Positions 16,382 through 25,600 of a stretch of DNA of 64,000 bases are shown here, one piece after another. Source of the DNA: Armatimonadota bacterium (lineage in GTDB: Bacteria > Armatimonadota > Zipacnadia > Zipacnadales > JABUFB01). The stretch spans positions 42,622 through 106,621 of the forward strand of contig JABUFB010000003.1 in the NCBI GenBank assembly GCA_013314775.1. The letters are read 5' to 3'. The translations under genes and the position numbers were made by a program. Positions within the stretch are counted from its first letter, which is position 1. Each line of letters starts with the position of its first letter. Under the pieces are notes generated by a model. It saw only the letters and a list, made by a program, of their open reading frames with translations. It made no database searches and had not been told where the DNA came from.

Positions 16382-17392
16382 TCAGGGGCGCACGGAATCG
16401 ACTATCTTCTGCCGCTCCTGGGACGAGAGCCGCCCTACGAGCAGGAACGAGTAGTCGCCGGCTTCCCAGTAGGTTGTTTCCGGCATGGGACCAGGTCGCA
16501 CCTTGAGGCGCTGTGACTGAAAGATTGAGAAGCTGTCCACACCGTTGAGATAGCGAAGCCACAGGGCGCTGCGCCCACCGCGCACGGTGATGCCCACGTC
16601 ACTTCGGTGGAATGTGTATCCAGGCGGCACGTAACCGGGGAGCACCGCCTTGAAACCGATGCGCTTCTCGGCTTCTGCCAGAGACATGCGTTCTGCCGCG
16701 GGGATCTTCCACACCTTGACGCCCTTGGGGGGGATGAAGGAGAACGCCCCGGGCGGTGTTGATGGCGAATAGTCGATGCTGGTCACAGTCCAGCGGGTGG
16801 TGAGACGCCCGGCGGAGTCGTAGCGTTCCCAGCGCAACTCAACGTGGGTCTTCTCATCGATCCAGACCTGCTTGCGCGTGACCTTGTCGCCCTGGGGGCG
16901 GATGCTGACCACATCGCAAGGCCGGCCTGCGACTGTCGCGATGCCCAGGTAGGTCACGTGCAGGCTGTCGCTTACGAGGTCAAGTTGCTCAAGCTTCACC
17001 CTCTGGACTTCGGACGGCGGGCGCAGTTTGCGCTGGTGCACCAGCCGAGCCCGCGGGTGGAACTCCCACTCTGTCGTCCCATCACTGATGATCAGGCGGC
17101 CCACAAGGTAGGGGGGCGCGATGACCTCGGTACGGTGTCTGTTGGCGTCGTCCTTCAGGATTCGCTGGACGACCGTCTGGCCGGGTGCTCCGCCCTCCCT
17201 GGAGACGATCTCCACCCGCGCCTCGTAGCGCACCTTTCCATCTGCCTTGATCGCTTGCCGGAGAAGGTCAAGGGGGTTCTCCGCGCAGGCCGGCGCGGCG
17301 CAGAGCACGCCAAACGCAGTAAGCCCAGCAGCGAGAAGAACCGCGGAGAGTTGACTGATGAACCGGGACTGCACATTCACTGGGGATTTCAT
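16382..17392 (-). CDS. RseB/MucB-like periplasmic sigma-regulatory protein
   Basis: 336 residues from the ATG at 17392, which starts a good signal peptide (SAVLLAAGLTAFGVLCAAPACAE); the frame is open for 60 more codons upstream but those overlap the spacer after the anti-sigma gene. Residues ~30-225 show the LolA/RseB lipoprotein-sensing fold ('VRYEARVEIVSREG', 'VGRLIISDGTTEWEFHPR', 'GRPCDVVSIRP', 'KQVWIDEKTHVELRWERYD', 'FSFIPPKGVKVW'). About 250-336 is a small domain typical of MucB C-termini ('LPGYVPPGYTF'). RseB binds mislocalised lipids or lipoproteins and protects the anti-sigma from proteolysis. Third gene of the sigma/anti-sigma unit, so an envelope-stress sensor is inferred. No lipobox. 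Confidence 0.85.
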   Translation of the reverse strand: MKSPVNVQSRFISQLSAVLLAAGLTAFGVLCAAPACAENPLDLLRQAIKADGKVRYEARVEIVSREGGAPGQTVVQRILKDDANRHRTEVIAPPYLVGRLIISDGTTEWEFHPRARLVHQRKLRPPSEVQRVKLEQLDLVSDSLHVTYLGIATVAGRPCDVVSIRPQGDKVTRKQVWIDEKTHVELRWERYDSAGRLTTRWTVTSIDYSPSTPPGAFSFIPPKGVKVWKIPAAERMSLAEAEKRIGFKAVLPGYVPPGYTFHRSDVGITVRGGRSALWLRYLNGVDSFSIFQSQRLKVRPGPMPETTYWEAGDYSFLLVGRLSSQERQKIVDSVRP

Positions 17393-17444
17393 GACTAAAG
17401 GGGCCGGGTCTTGCCGGTCCCGGCCCAGAACGCCTCCTGGGGCA

Positions 17445-18011
17445 TCAATAGCTGACAAGACGCATGCCCTCGTCCTCGGGTACCGGCTGGACGCTGTCGC
17501 TGGTCTGATGGCGCCGCACGAGCTCCTGAACGAACTCAGCATCGCCCTGGATCGCGCTGCCGCCTTCAGCAACGGTCACTGTTTCATGAGCCGGTGTTCC
17601 TGAATTGCTGCGCTCGTACATGACCAGCATCCCCGCAGACGCAAGCATGAGAACCAGGGCAGCCACGGAGACCGCCTGGCGCAGCGGGATCACGGGATCG
17701 GGCGCGCGCAGGGCGCCGAACAGTCTCTCAAACCACCCCGAGTGGGCGGGAACACTCTCGCGCTCCACGCGCTTCATTACCATGGAAGCGAAATCATCCG
17801 GGGCGGCCTCCTGGCCCACCGACCCTAGAAGCCCCTGGACAGCCTCCATCTCGCGCACATACTCGGCGCAATCAGCGCACTTGAGCGTGTGGGCAGCCAG
17901 TAGCTCCGCCTCTGCCGCGGTGCGCTCCTGCTTCCGAGTTGTGGCGGCCAGATACCTGCATTCTGCACACTTCATGTTTCTCATCCCCGAACGGCGGTCA
18001 CGGCGAATCAC
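17445..18011 (-). CDS. Membrane-bound zinc-finger anti-sigma factor
   Basis: 188 residues if started at GTG 18011, which overlaps the sigma stop codon by 4 nt (GTGA); ATGs at 17984 and 17975 are alternatives. Cys15 and Cys18, then His41-x3-Cys45-x2-Cys48, form the ZAS zinc-binding anti-sigma domain that clamps ECF sigma factors. A single membrane segment (about residues 108-130) follows, then a ~58-residue outer tail ending in acidic residues. The topology is that of RseA/RsiW-type factors degraded by regulated intramembrane proteolysis. The upstream gene is its cognate ECF sigma, and the downstream gene is an RseB-like periplasmic protein likely to bind its outer tail. Confidence 0.9.
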   Translation of the reverse strand: MIRRDRRSGMRNMKCAECRYLAATTRKQERTAAEAELLAAHTLKCADCAEYVREMEAVQGLLGSVGQEAAPDDFASMVMKRVERESVPAHSGWFERLFGALRAPDPVIPLRQAVSVAALVLMLASAGMLVMYERSNSGTPAHETVTVAEGGSAIQGDAEFVQELVRRHQTSDSVQPVPEDEGMRLVSY

Positions 18012-18610
18012 AGGAGCTGACGCTCCTCGAGAAGCTCTTTCAGCTGGTTGCGTGCATTGAACAGACGGCTTTTCACGGTACCAAGCGGACAGCCCAGGAT
18101 ATCTGCGATCTCCTGGTAGCTCATGCCCTGCAAATCATACATCACCAGTACGGGCCTGAGTTTGGGCGAGATCCGGGCCACAGCTTCGAGTACTTCGCGG
18201 CGCACATCCGCGCTCTCGGCAAGTTCCGCGGGCCCGCGGCGCTCATCAGGCAGCTGTCTGCCGATTTCGCCGTCATCCGTGTCCACAGGCGCGTCTAGGG
18301 AGATATTGCCGTCATCCCGGCGCTGCCTGCGGCGAACTGAATCGATAACCAGATTGCTCGCGATACGGTAGAGCCATGTCTGGAAACTGGATGCCCCACG
18401 GAAATTACCCAGGGACTGATATGCCCGCACGAAGGTGTCTTGAGCGATGTCCGCGGCCTCATCCGGGTCGTGGCACATGCGTAAGACGTAAGTATAGATG
18501 CGGTCCTTGTAAAGGTCGACCAGGCTCGCGAACGCCTTCGAATCGCCCTGCCGTGCTCTCTCGACGAGTGCAGCGGTCTGGTAAGCCTGGTTTTCGGCCG
18601 TGTTCGTCAT
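18008..18610 (-). CDS. ECF RNA polymerase sigma factor (RpoE-like)
   Basis: 200 residues. Region 2 (about 20-90) has 'DEAADIAQDTFVRAYQSLGNFRG..SFQTWLYRIASNLVIDSVRRR', the DNA-melting and -10 recognition segment. An acidic linker (about 98-130) is followed by region 4 (~135-195), 'RISPKLRPVLVMYDLQGMSYQEIADILGCPLGTVKSRLFNARNQL', whose helix-turn-helix reads the -35 element. It directs RNA polymerase to stress promoters and is held inactive by the overlapping anti-sigma gene. A candidate self-recognised promoter lies directly before the start codon. The only usable start is the ATG at 18610; an in-frame stop lies just upstream. Confidence 0.96.
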   Translation of the reverse strand: MTNTAENQAYQTAALVERARQGDSKAFASLVDLYKDRIYTYVLRMCHDPDEAADIAQDTFVRAYQSLGNFRGASSFQTWLYRIASNLVIDSVRRRQRRDDGNISLDAPVDTDDGEIGRQLPDERRGPAELAESADVRREVLEAVARISPKLRPVLVMYDLQGMSYQEIADILGCPLGTVKSRLFNARNQLKELLEERQLL

Positions 18611-18611
18611 C

Positions 18612-18638
18612 GTAGACGCTGCCTGGAGTCGAAGGTTC
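18612..18638 (-). promoter_or_regulatory. Candidate autoregulated ECF sigma promoter
   Basis: On the - strand GAACCT (18638-18633), a 15-nt spacer and GTCTAC (18617-18612) match the sigma-E arrangement GAACTT-N15-GTCTGA. It ends one base before the sigma start codon, which would leave no leader, so either the message is leaderless or the match is coincidental. Confidence 0.4.
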
Positions 18639-18743
18639 AGTCAGCCGCAACTACTATGGGGGATAGCATTTTCATTCGTTTCAGATGGATCCGGGTACCC
18701 CTGCGCAGGCCCCCTTGTCGGCCGCGCATCTGCGTTCCAGCAG

Positions 18744-19784
18744 CTAGAACGCCAACTGCCCACCATTGCCGACGTCAGAGCCGCCGGACTCGTCAGACGG
18801 GTCCGGGCCGGGCTCAGCGGACACACGTTCCTTGCGCCCCAGGTAAATCTGGCGCTGGTATGAGCGGTGGTACTCGGACCACTCCGCCTCTGACGACGCG
18901 CCGGCCTGAATAACCTGTTTGAAGCCCTGCACCCGGGCATCCATGTTATCCGCATAATGCAGGGCACAAGCCTCCATGGTGGCCGGGGTTATGGGTGCGC
19001 CCCATTCCCGCTCCCCGTGGTGGCTCAGGACCATATGCGCCAGCAGGTTCGCCAGGTGTGGGTCGAATCCTTCGATGCCCCGGATGCGCTCCTGGATCAT
19101 CCGGTCGCTGAGCACCGTGTGCCCGATGAACTTGCCGACGTCAGTGTAGTCTGCAACGGTGACTCCCGCAAGCTCCTCCAGCTTCCCGATGTCATGCAAC
19201 AGTCCGCCGGCGATGAGCAGGTCCCTGTCCATTTCCGGGTGAATCTCGGCCGCCGCGAGCAGTAAGTGAACCACCGACAGCGTGTGCTCAAGCAGCCCGC
19301 CTGCATAAGAGTGGTGCAGCGATCTTGCGCCGAAGGCCGTGGCCATCTGCTCCCGGAAGTTCGGCTCCCGAAAGAAAGCGTCCAGCAGCGCCCGCAGGTG
19401 CGGGTTTGCCACGCGGTCAATGGTATCATCCAGCCAGCGCTCAAGATCATCCCGCGACCGGCCCGCGGTGGGCACAAGGTCTGCCACGTCATATTCATCG
19501 ATCCCGGCCGGCCTCACCTGAGAGGCGATGAGCTGCAGTTGCCCCTGGTATTCCTGCACCGCGCCCTTGACCACCACCACATCTCCGGGTTCGAAGGTTT
19601 CGGCCATTTCCTCAGCGTTGTCCCAGACCCGCGCGGTGATCTCCCCCGTGCGGTCGCTGAGTACGAGGTTCAGGAACTTTCCCGGCTTGCTGCGGAATGC
19701 CACGAGGCTCTTTTCCCTCACCGCGAAAGCCGAATGGACCCGGGCGTTCTCCACCAGGTCCTCGACGAACTGCTTCTCAAGCAT
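18744..19784 (-). CDS. YhaM-like 3'-5' exoribonuclease (OB fold + HD domain)
   Basis: 346 residues from ATG 19784, 5 nt after AGGTGA; a GTG at 19793 overlapping the previous stop is the alternative. Residues ~12-95 form an OB-fold nucleic-acid-binding domain ('FLNLVLSDRTGEITARVWD ... GDVVVVKGAVQEYQGQLQLIASQV'). Residues ~150-300 are an HD hydrolase: 'LHHSYAGGLLEHTLSV', HD pair in 'LLHDIGK' (His197-Asp198), 'HTVLSDRMI', 'LLAHMVLSHHGEREWGAP' and the late Asp in 'HYADNMDARV'. This is the full YhaM/CBF1 pattern, a Mn-dependent 3'-5' exonuclease on RNA and single-stranded DNA. Last gene of the four-gene operon that starts with the ATPase. A charged ~40-residue tail differs from the usual end. Confidence 0.93.
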   Translation of the reverse strand: MLEKQFVEDLVENARVHSAFAVREKSLVAFRSKPGKFLNLVLSDRTGEITARVWDNAEEMAETFEPGDVVVVKGAVQEYQGQLQLIASQVRPAGIDEYDVADLVPTAGRSRDDLERWLDDTIDRVANPHLRALLDAFFREPNFREQMATAFGARSLHHSYAGGLLEHTLSVVHLLLAAAEIHPEMDRDLLIAGGLLHDIGKLEELAGVTVADYTDVGKFIGHTVLSDRMIQERIRGIEGFDPHLANLLAHMVLSHHGEREWGAPITPATMEACALHYADNMDARVQGFKQVIQAGASSEAEWSEYHRSYQRQIYLGRKERVSAEPGPDPSDESGGSDVGNGGQLAF

Positions 19785-19789
19785 GGCGC

Positions 19790-20770
19790 TCACCTGTGCT
19801 TGTCGGAAAGATTACCCTGACCATCAGCGCGCCTGCCGGCCCTGGCGCCGATCTGGCTCCCGTCCGGCTCGAGCCTTATGCATCCGAACTCGACCCGCGG
19901 GGCTTTGGCCCCGGCTTCGGAGCAGCGTATGAGGGCCTGGTTCTGGCGGAAATCAAAGGTGTGAAGCAGCCCCAGCGCGATGCCTCTTCCATCGGCATCA
20001 CTGAACCCCACCAATAGCCCCCGGAGTTCCTCGGCGCACTCGGGCGATCCTGCGAATAGCTCCGGCGCGGGTGCATTGACAAAGTCCCGCTCCGCCGCGC
20101 GGATCCAGTGGAGTTCCGTACCAACCAGCCACGTCGCGAAAGCCTCCTGCCGCCATTGGCAGCGGGCGGCCACGGTCTTGCAGCGCACCGCAGCCGGGAC
20201 AGGGAGCGGGTGGACGGTCACCTGTGGGTCCTCGCGGAACCCGTCGAGGATCGGGGCGAGTATGTCGGTCGGCCCCAGTGTAACAATGTGCAGGGGGCGC
20301 AGGTGGCGGATCTTCGAGGTCTTGATCGCCACGCCCACCTCTCCTGTGACATACCCGGTGGTGTCCACCACCGTCCAGGCGACTTTGCGCACCGTGGCAT
20401 CGCGGCAGGCGGTGAGGGTAGCTCGGACCACGCTCGCAGGCCGCCTGTTCGGCGACACGGCTCCCACGAAGTAGAACGCGCAGCCCCGGTCCCCGAGCAC
20501 ATGCATCCCCACGGTTGCCGGGGGGCCGATGCGCGACTGCCCCACGTCGGAGTCCACGACGGCGACGCCACCAGCCTGCCCTGCACGCGGCGCGCGCCGG
20601 TGGAGTTCCCGCGCCAGCCACCACGCGAGAGTGCTCTTGCCGGTATCTCCGGGCCCGAGGACCATGATTCGCCCGGTGTCGGGCAACTCTTCCAGGAGCG
20701 CCGACCACTCACCCGGCACAACCTCCGGCGGGTCCGCGGGAACAGGCGGGATGGGCAAGATTTCGGTCAC
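19790..20770 (-). CDS. Clp1/Grc3-like polynucleotide 5'-kinase
   Basis: 326 residues; GTG start with AGGGAG just upstream, overlapping the previous stop by 4 nt (GTGA). P-loop GPGDTGKST (39-47), then VVDSDVGQSRIGPPATVG (71-88), the Clp1_P signature in which the Asp pair and Gln position the nucleic-acid 5'-OH and metal. 'VVDTTGYVTG' (~134) contributes a further family motif. Clp1/Grc3/Nol9 enzymes phosphorylate 5'-OH ends of RNA or DNA with ATP. Bacterial homologues are uncommon and mostly uncharacterised. The C-terminal ~120 residues are a beta-rich domain with an Arg-rich tail. Its position between a TOPRIM-like protein and a 3'-5' exonuclease suggests processing of broken nucleic-acid ends; this is inference. 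Confidence 0.85.
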   Translation of the reverse strand: MTEILPIPPVPADPPEVVPGEWSALLEELPDTGRIMVLGPGDTGKSTLAWWLARELHRRAPRAGQAGGVAVVDSDVGQSRIGPPATVGMHVLGDRGCAFYFVGAVSPNRRPASVVRATLTACRDATVRKVAWTVVDTTGYVTGEVGVAIKTSKIRHLRPLHIVTLGPTDILAPILDGFREDPQVTVHPLPVPAAVRCKTVAARCQWRQEAFATWLVGTELHWIRAAERDFVNAPAPELFAGSPECAEELRGLLVGFSDADGRGIALGLLHTFDFRQNQALIRCSEAGAKAPRVEFGCIRLEPDGSQIGARAGRRADGQGNLSDKHR

Positions 20771-21402
20771 ACACTCCCTGTGAGGTCAGCGGGTGGGAAC
20801 CAGCGGCTAAGGCAGTCCTTCAGCTTTGCGAAGGATCGGTCTCTGCACTCCTTGAGGCCGGTTTTCTCTGCAAGCTTACCGTACAATGCTGCTGAGGCCG
20901 GGCGTTGAGCCCTCTTGAGGGTTTCTTGGAAAGCCTCTTTGGGTCGGCATGGCTTGCCATCCTGGCCCTGTTTGAAGCCGCCCAGCACACCCCGCAGGGC
21001 CTCCGCAGAGAGGCCAAGCTCCTGCTGAATATGCGAGACTCCCGCCCAGAGCCACGCCTCTAACTCCGGGTCAATCGCGACAACGGCGACGCGATCACCC
21101 CAGATGGGACCTAACCGGGTCTCAAGTTCCTGCTCCAGTTCTTCAGCAGTGCGGCTCTCCTGCCCGCAGCCTTCCCGATCGAAGACGATCAGTCCGTGCT
21201 GTGCCCTCTTCTGATATTCGCACAGGAAGTCGGGACCCTTTGTTCGGGCCTGCGGGTCGTTGCCGGGACAACGGATTATCTCAAACGTGATCGCCCGCAT
21301 CGGAACAGACTTGTGGCGTTGTGACAGAATAGTGCGGATCGCGCTCTCGGCGTGGCTGTCGGCCACAACGACCAGGAGGTCCAGGAAGTCCTGTTCGCTC
21401 AT
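20767..21402 (-). CDS. TOPRIM-like DUF4276/MAD4-type partner of AAA ATPase
   Basis: 211 residues; the ATG overlaps the ATPase stop by 4 nt (ATGA), so it is translationally coupled. An N-terminal strand ends in 'VVVADSHAE' (~11-19). Then 'GLIVFDREGCG' (70-80) has the D-x-E/G pattern of a TOPRIM-like acidic site, 'VVAIDPELEAWLW' (107-119) follows, and KPCRPKEA (~153) precedes a WFP end. This combination is what I recall of small proteins encoded beside AAA_21/OLD-like ATPases in defence or repair cassettes (DUF4276-like, MAD4-like); the exact family could not be checked. Nuclease activity with acidic metal ligands is plausible, not shown. It is not DnaG or OLD itself, as it is far too short. 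Confidence 0.6.
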   Translation of the reverse strand: MSEQDFLDLLVVVADSHAESAIRTILSQRHKSVPMRAITFEIIRCPGNDPQARTKGPDFLCEYQKRAQHGLIVFDREGCGQESRTAEELEQELETRLGPIWGDRVAVVAIDPELEAWLWAGVSHIQQELGLSAEALRGVLGGFKQGQDGKPCRPKEAFQETLKRAQRPASAALYGKLAEKTGLKECRDRSFAKLKDCLSRWFPPADLTGSV

Positions 21403-22661
21403 CCGAGAACACCCGCCGCATACAGATCAGCAAGCGATATGCTGCGACTCCAGTCTCGCAATGCCGGGTGCTGGTCGCCCGGTAAAACCGCGGTTGACCC
21501 GTCTGGGTTGCGGTCGAAGCAAAGCAAGTGCTCCGGCTTCGACAGACCCACGACAAGCGGCGAATGGGTCGCCGCAAAGACCTGTCCTTGGTACACGGAT
21601 GAGAGGGAATCCATGACAGCTTCCAGCGCGCGCGGATGAATGCCGTTTTCGGGCTCCTCGATGATGTAGATCGTGTCCGAGCCCTGCAGGTAAGCGATGA
21701 GTGTCATCGCAAGAAAGCGCAGCGTGCCATCGGAAAGCAGCCACGAAGGCACTGGCGGACCGCCCTCAAACACCGCACTCAGGTAGAGGTGTCGGTCGTG
21801 CGCCTGCTCCTCTATCCGGAGCTCCTTGAGCCCGCCCAGTACCCCGGCAACATGCTCCTGCCACCACCTGAACCGGTCCGGCGCGTTGTCCCTCAGACGC
21901 GCCGCGACAATGGGCAGATTCCCGCCATCCGCCTGGAGTTCTCGGGGCGCATCAGGCCGGCAGGGCTTGCGCATCTCAGTGCTATTGAGCTGCAGGAACC
22001 GCACTCGGTCGCGCAAGATGTCGCGGAGCCAGAGGAGGACGGCGAATCTGTCCGGGTCCTCCGGTGTGCCGGCAAGCGCCAAGTGGGTCGCGGTTGGCTT
22101 GTAAGGCCATTTAGCGTTGCTTTTTCCCGCTGCCTGGAAATGGCTGGTGCCGCTTCCACCTCGCCTCAGCAACTGATAGGCGGCTTCGGGCGCCGGCCTG
22201 TCCACTATCGGTAGACGCGTCGGGTCCAAGCCGCTGACGGGCAGCTGTGTTCGTCGCTCAAAGCCATCGGCGACTTCCGCGGGGACTCCGAAGACCCGCT
22301 CCTCCTCAGCCTGTGTCGCCCCATCGGCTCCGACACCCATGCGTACCCGGTACGTCACCGATTCCCACGGGGATTCCCCACTCCATGCTATCCGCAGGTG
22401 ATCGGGTAATCGCGCCTCGACAGCCAAATCGAACCAGTCCTGCGATTGCTGCCAGACCAGTTCGCGCACGGTGCGGGCGCGGCTGCGGATTGCCGCGTCG
22501 ATGTCCCCATTTCGCTGGAGCGCATCTGACAGCAGCCCAAGCACATCGAGAAAGGTGCTCTTGCCGGTGGCGTTGGGGCCCACCAATATGTTGAAGGGTC
22601 CGACGCGCACGTCCACGTCGGACAGGCACTTGTAGCCCCAGGCCGCCAATCGTGTGATCAT
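21399..22661 (-). CDS. AAA_21/OLD-like ABC-type ATPase
   Basis: 420 residues; ATG with AAAGGAGG upstream. Walker A VGPNATGKST is at 27-36, right after the N-terminal strand, as in RecF/SMC/OLD family ATPases. A signature-like region 'LLSDGTLRFLAM' (~310), Walker B 'IYIIEEPENGIHPRALE' (~330-346) and a switch His in 'FAATHSPLVV' (~364) complete the ATPase. The inserted middle part (about 90-290) is irregular and not long enough for an SMC coiled coil. Such ATPases act as DNA-end or structure sensors with a nuclease partner (RecF, OLD/Gabija, PARIS, RloA types). Here the partner is the overlapping TOPRIM-like gene. Starts 25 bp after the DUF4091 gene, so it could be co-transcribed with it. Confidence 0.88.
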   Translation of the reverse strand: MITRLAAWGYKCLSDVDVRVGPFNILVGPNATGKSTFLDVLGLLSDALQRNGDIDAAIRSRARTVRELVWQQSQDWFDLAVEARLPDHLRIAWSGESPWESVTYRVRMGVGADGATQAEEERVFGVPAEVADGFERRTQLPVSGLDPTRLPIVDRPAPEAAYQLLRRGGSGTSHFQAAGKSNAKWPYKPTATHLALAGTPEDPDRFAVLLWLRDILRDRVRFLQLNSTEMRKPCRPDAPRELQADGGNLPIVAARLRDNAPDRFRWWQEHVAGVLGGLKELRIEEQAHDRHLYLSAVFEGGPPVPSWLLSDGTLRFLAMTLIAYLQGSDTIYIIEEPENGIHPRALEAVMDSLSSVYQGQVFAATHSPLVVGLSKPEHLLCFDRNPDGSTAVLPGDQHPALRDWSRSISLADLYAAGVLG

Positions 22662-22686
22662 CGCGCCGCCTGCCTCCTTTCAGCGA

Positions 22687-25600
22687 CTAATCAAAGGGCC
22701 CGCGCAGGCGGACCAGCGGCGTAATCTGCTCGGCAATGCGCGTCCCATCGGGGGCGTCCAGCAGGGACCAGGCCTCGTAGCCGCCCTCCGGCAAGCCGCG
22801 CAGGTCCAGCGTCACTTGCAGCCGGCTCTTCTCAATCGGAGTGACCCGCTGGTGCCGCATGATCTCCCCACTCGCCGGATCGTAGATGGCCAACGTGAGA
22901 GCCGAAGTTTGGGCCATGTCGCTGCCCAGGTTGATCTCCAGCGTGGCGTCGGCCAGGTTTTCGGACAGGTAGTATGTCCGCGGGCGCACCCGCATTCCCA
23001 GCGGAGCGAGCACCGATGGCGTGAAGCTGCGCTCCGCCACGGTCTTGCCGTCGGCGGAAACAAGGCGCAGCGTCAATGTCGGGGCCTGCTCGCTTGCCAG
23101 CGTGTACTGCCAGGTGCGCTCGATCCTCATGCCCGGCGCAAGCTCTATCTTATCATCCAGCGTCCGCCTGGAGACATTCTCTCCAAGGCGTTCCAGGAGC
23201 ACCGCGGACAGCGTCACCCCGGCATCGGTCTGGTTCAGGAGCGTCGCGGTGAATGAGTTCGCTCCCAGCTTGGCCTCGGGCACGCTGAGTGCGCCGATCC
23301 AGGCTTGTCCGAGACTGGCCAGCCCAAAGCGTTCCGGCGACCCGAAACTGCCGCCGGTGGGCGACCAACAGGAGAGTTCCATGACTTCCATGGGCCGCCG
23401 CTCCCGGCAGACATTGAACCCGAACTGGGAGCCGGTGATGCCCAGGTCCGCCAGGGGCACCAGCATCTCCACGGTCCAGCGGTCCCGCTCGCGCTTCACC
23501 GCGACTTTCGACTTCGCCCTCCAACGGCTCTGCGCGGTGTTGTTCCATGCCTGCACGCCCAGGGAGTTGACCATGATCTGTCGGAAGGTGGTGCGGTCCA
23601 GGTTGCCGTCCACGAAGAGTTCAACACAGTCATCCTGCCACACTGGCCCGCCTTCCTGGGTGATGCCGGCTGTGAGGTAGTCCATCTTATCCTCGTGGCA
23701 GACGATGCCCAGGTACAGGTTGCGGCCGTCGGAAGCGGCTCTCACATCGGTGGGCATTTCGGGCTTACCGGTGCCCGCGGCCAGGGCGAAAGGCTCCAGC
23801 GTCGCGGCCGTGCTCCAGAAGCTGTCCTCCAGGACGCCATCCAGCACCGGGGCCCCCTGCACAACGGGGATGCTCACCTGCCGGTCGACCTTCGGAGCCG
23901 CCTGGGAAGTCTCGGCGATCGGCGCGTCCAACCAGCGCATCGCGCAGACAAGCGGGATATTCCCGCTGTCGGCTGCGTCACCCTTGACTTCGGACGGGAT
24001 CTCGCCCAGCGCCGCCATGAGGTCCAGCGTGGCCCGGGCCACGCGCCAGCGGGCTTTCTCGTACTCGCCGTGCTCCCAGCCGTTGGGGAGCTTCAGGGTT
24101 CCGCTGATGATCTTGTCTTTGCCCTGGCCGGCCCGCTCCTCGGTCCAGCGTGCGGCCGACCGCACCCGCGGCGAGTAGTCCAGCGAGTCGATGATCGCCG
24201 CAAGCTCTGCTTCCGCCTTGTCTGCCGCCTCCCGCGCACCTTTCTCGCGCGCCCGGGCGATGGTCTGCTTGAGGGTGTAGACGTAGCGGTAGTCATCCAC
24301 GCCCTCGCGGGTGCCGATCCAGCCCGTCGAAGGCCCGCCCGGCTCGTTCAGATACGGCGGGTAGACGTGCATCCAGGTTCCGGTCCTGTGGTCGAGATCA
24401 TCATACGGGCTGCCGTTGTAGGAGATATACGCCCAGTTGTAGCAGCCGCTCACTCCTGCCGCCAGCTGGAACCAGCCGGCAACGTAACGGTCCACTTCGG
24501 GCCGGTATGATTCCACGTCACAGTTGTACAGGGTGATGATGTGGCCTTCGGCCTGGGCCTTGCGCACCGTCTCGCGGTCTGAGATCGCGCCGTTATAGTT
24601 CCAGACGTCGGCCCAGGGTCCAGCCTCGTGGTGGAAGTAGGAGTCCCCAGGCCCGTCCTGCTCGGTGCGCATTCCGGGGATTTGCTTGAGCAGCTTCAGG
24701 CAACGCACATTCCGGTCACGCGCCGCCTGGTCCTGCCAGCCGGGCTCATCCACCGGCTGAACGATGACTTCCGGCCAGTTGTGCTCGCGATGGATGCCCT
24801 GCATCGCGATCCAGAAGTTCTTGTAGCGCTGCGCCCACTCGTCGCTGTCCACCGCGTACTTCTGGTCGAGACTCGCCGCTGACTGCCCGCTGTCGGCAAG
24901 GAGGATTACCGGCATTGGATAGCCCAGGTCCCGGTAAAGGTCCATGAAGCGCTCGTAGAGGCTGGTGCCGTCGAGGTGCACCGTGCAGGTATTATCCTCG
25001 GCCCATACAACGCCCTCCAGCGGCACGCCGAAGCACAGGCCCACCGAGGTCATCCCGTGGTTGCGCATGTCGATCATGTCCCGTTCGAGGGTGGCCTTCT
25101 TCTCCTCATCGGTGCTTGCGAGCTTCGGGCCGGTGTAGTACTCGCCCCAGAACATGTCCCTGGGTTCCTGCAGCGCAAAGGGCAGAACCCGCAGGCGCAT
25201 GGGGATCTCCACGGGATCGGCACCTTCAGCCTGCACCGTCACGGTGCCGTAGTGGATGCCCGGCGCGGCGTCACGGGCCACCTGAAGATCGATGACGAAG
25301 CGCTTCGAGCTTCCCGCCGCGATGTCCACGCTGGCCCGGCGCTCGCACAGGACCGGCATGTCCTTGATGAATTGGTCGGAGCTGTAGGTGACCCGCTTGT
25401 TCAGAGCCCGCACCGGCAGCACTTCGCCCTCAGCGGGGATGCCGTCGAAGCTCACCCGGACGCCCCTTAGGTCGCGCAGGGCGTAAAGCGAGAGCGTGGC
25501 CGGCTCATATTCGCCCGGTGTGGCGAAGACATCCAGGGTGGTGAGCCGCTCCGACGCCAGGGGCACGGAGTTTGCGAACACCACGTCGGTCAGCGCCCGG

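Noticed and set aside
20767..22661. Known Gabija, PARIS or OLD system
   Set aside because: Second protein is much shorter than OLD nucleases and lacks DUF4435 or UvrD-like partners, so only likeness is stated.
23305..24510. 400-codon open frame opposite the DUF4091 gene
   Set aside because: Shadow of a high-GC gene; low-quality residue composition and no start signals. The same applies to long antisense frames at 29486-30694, 53857-55236, 55285-56835 and 60165-61754.
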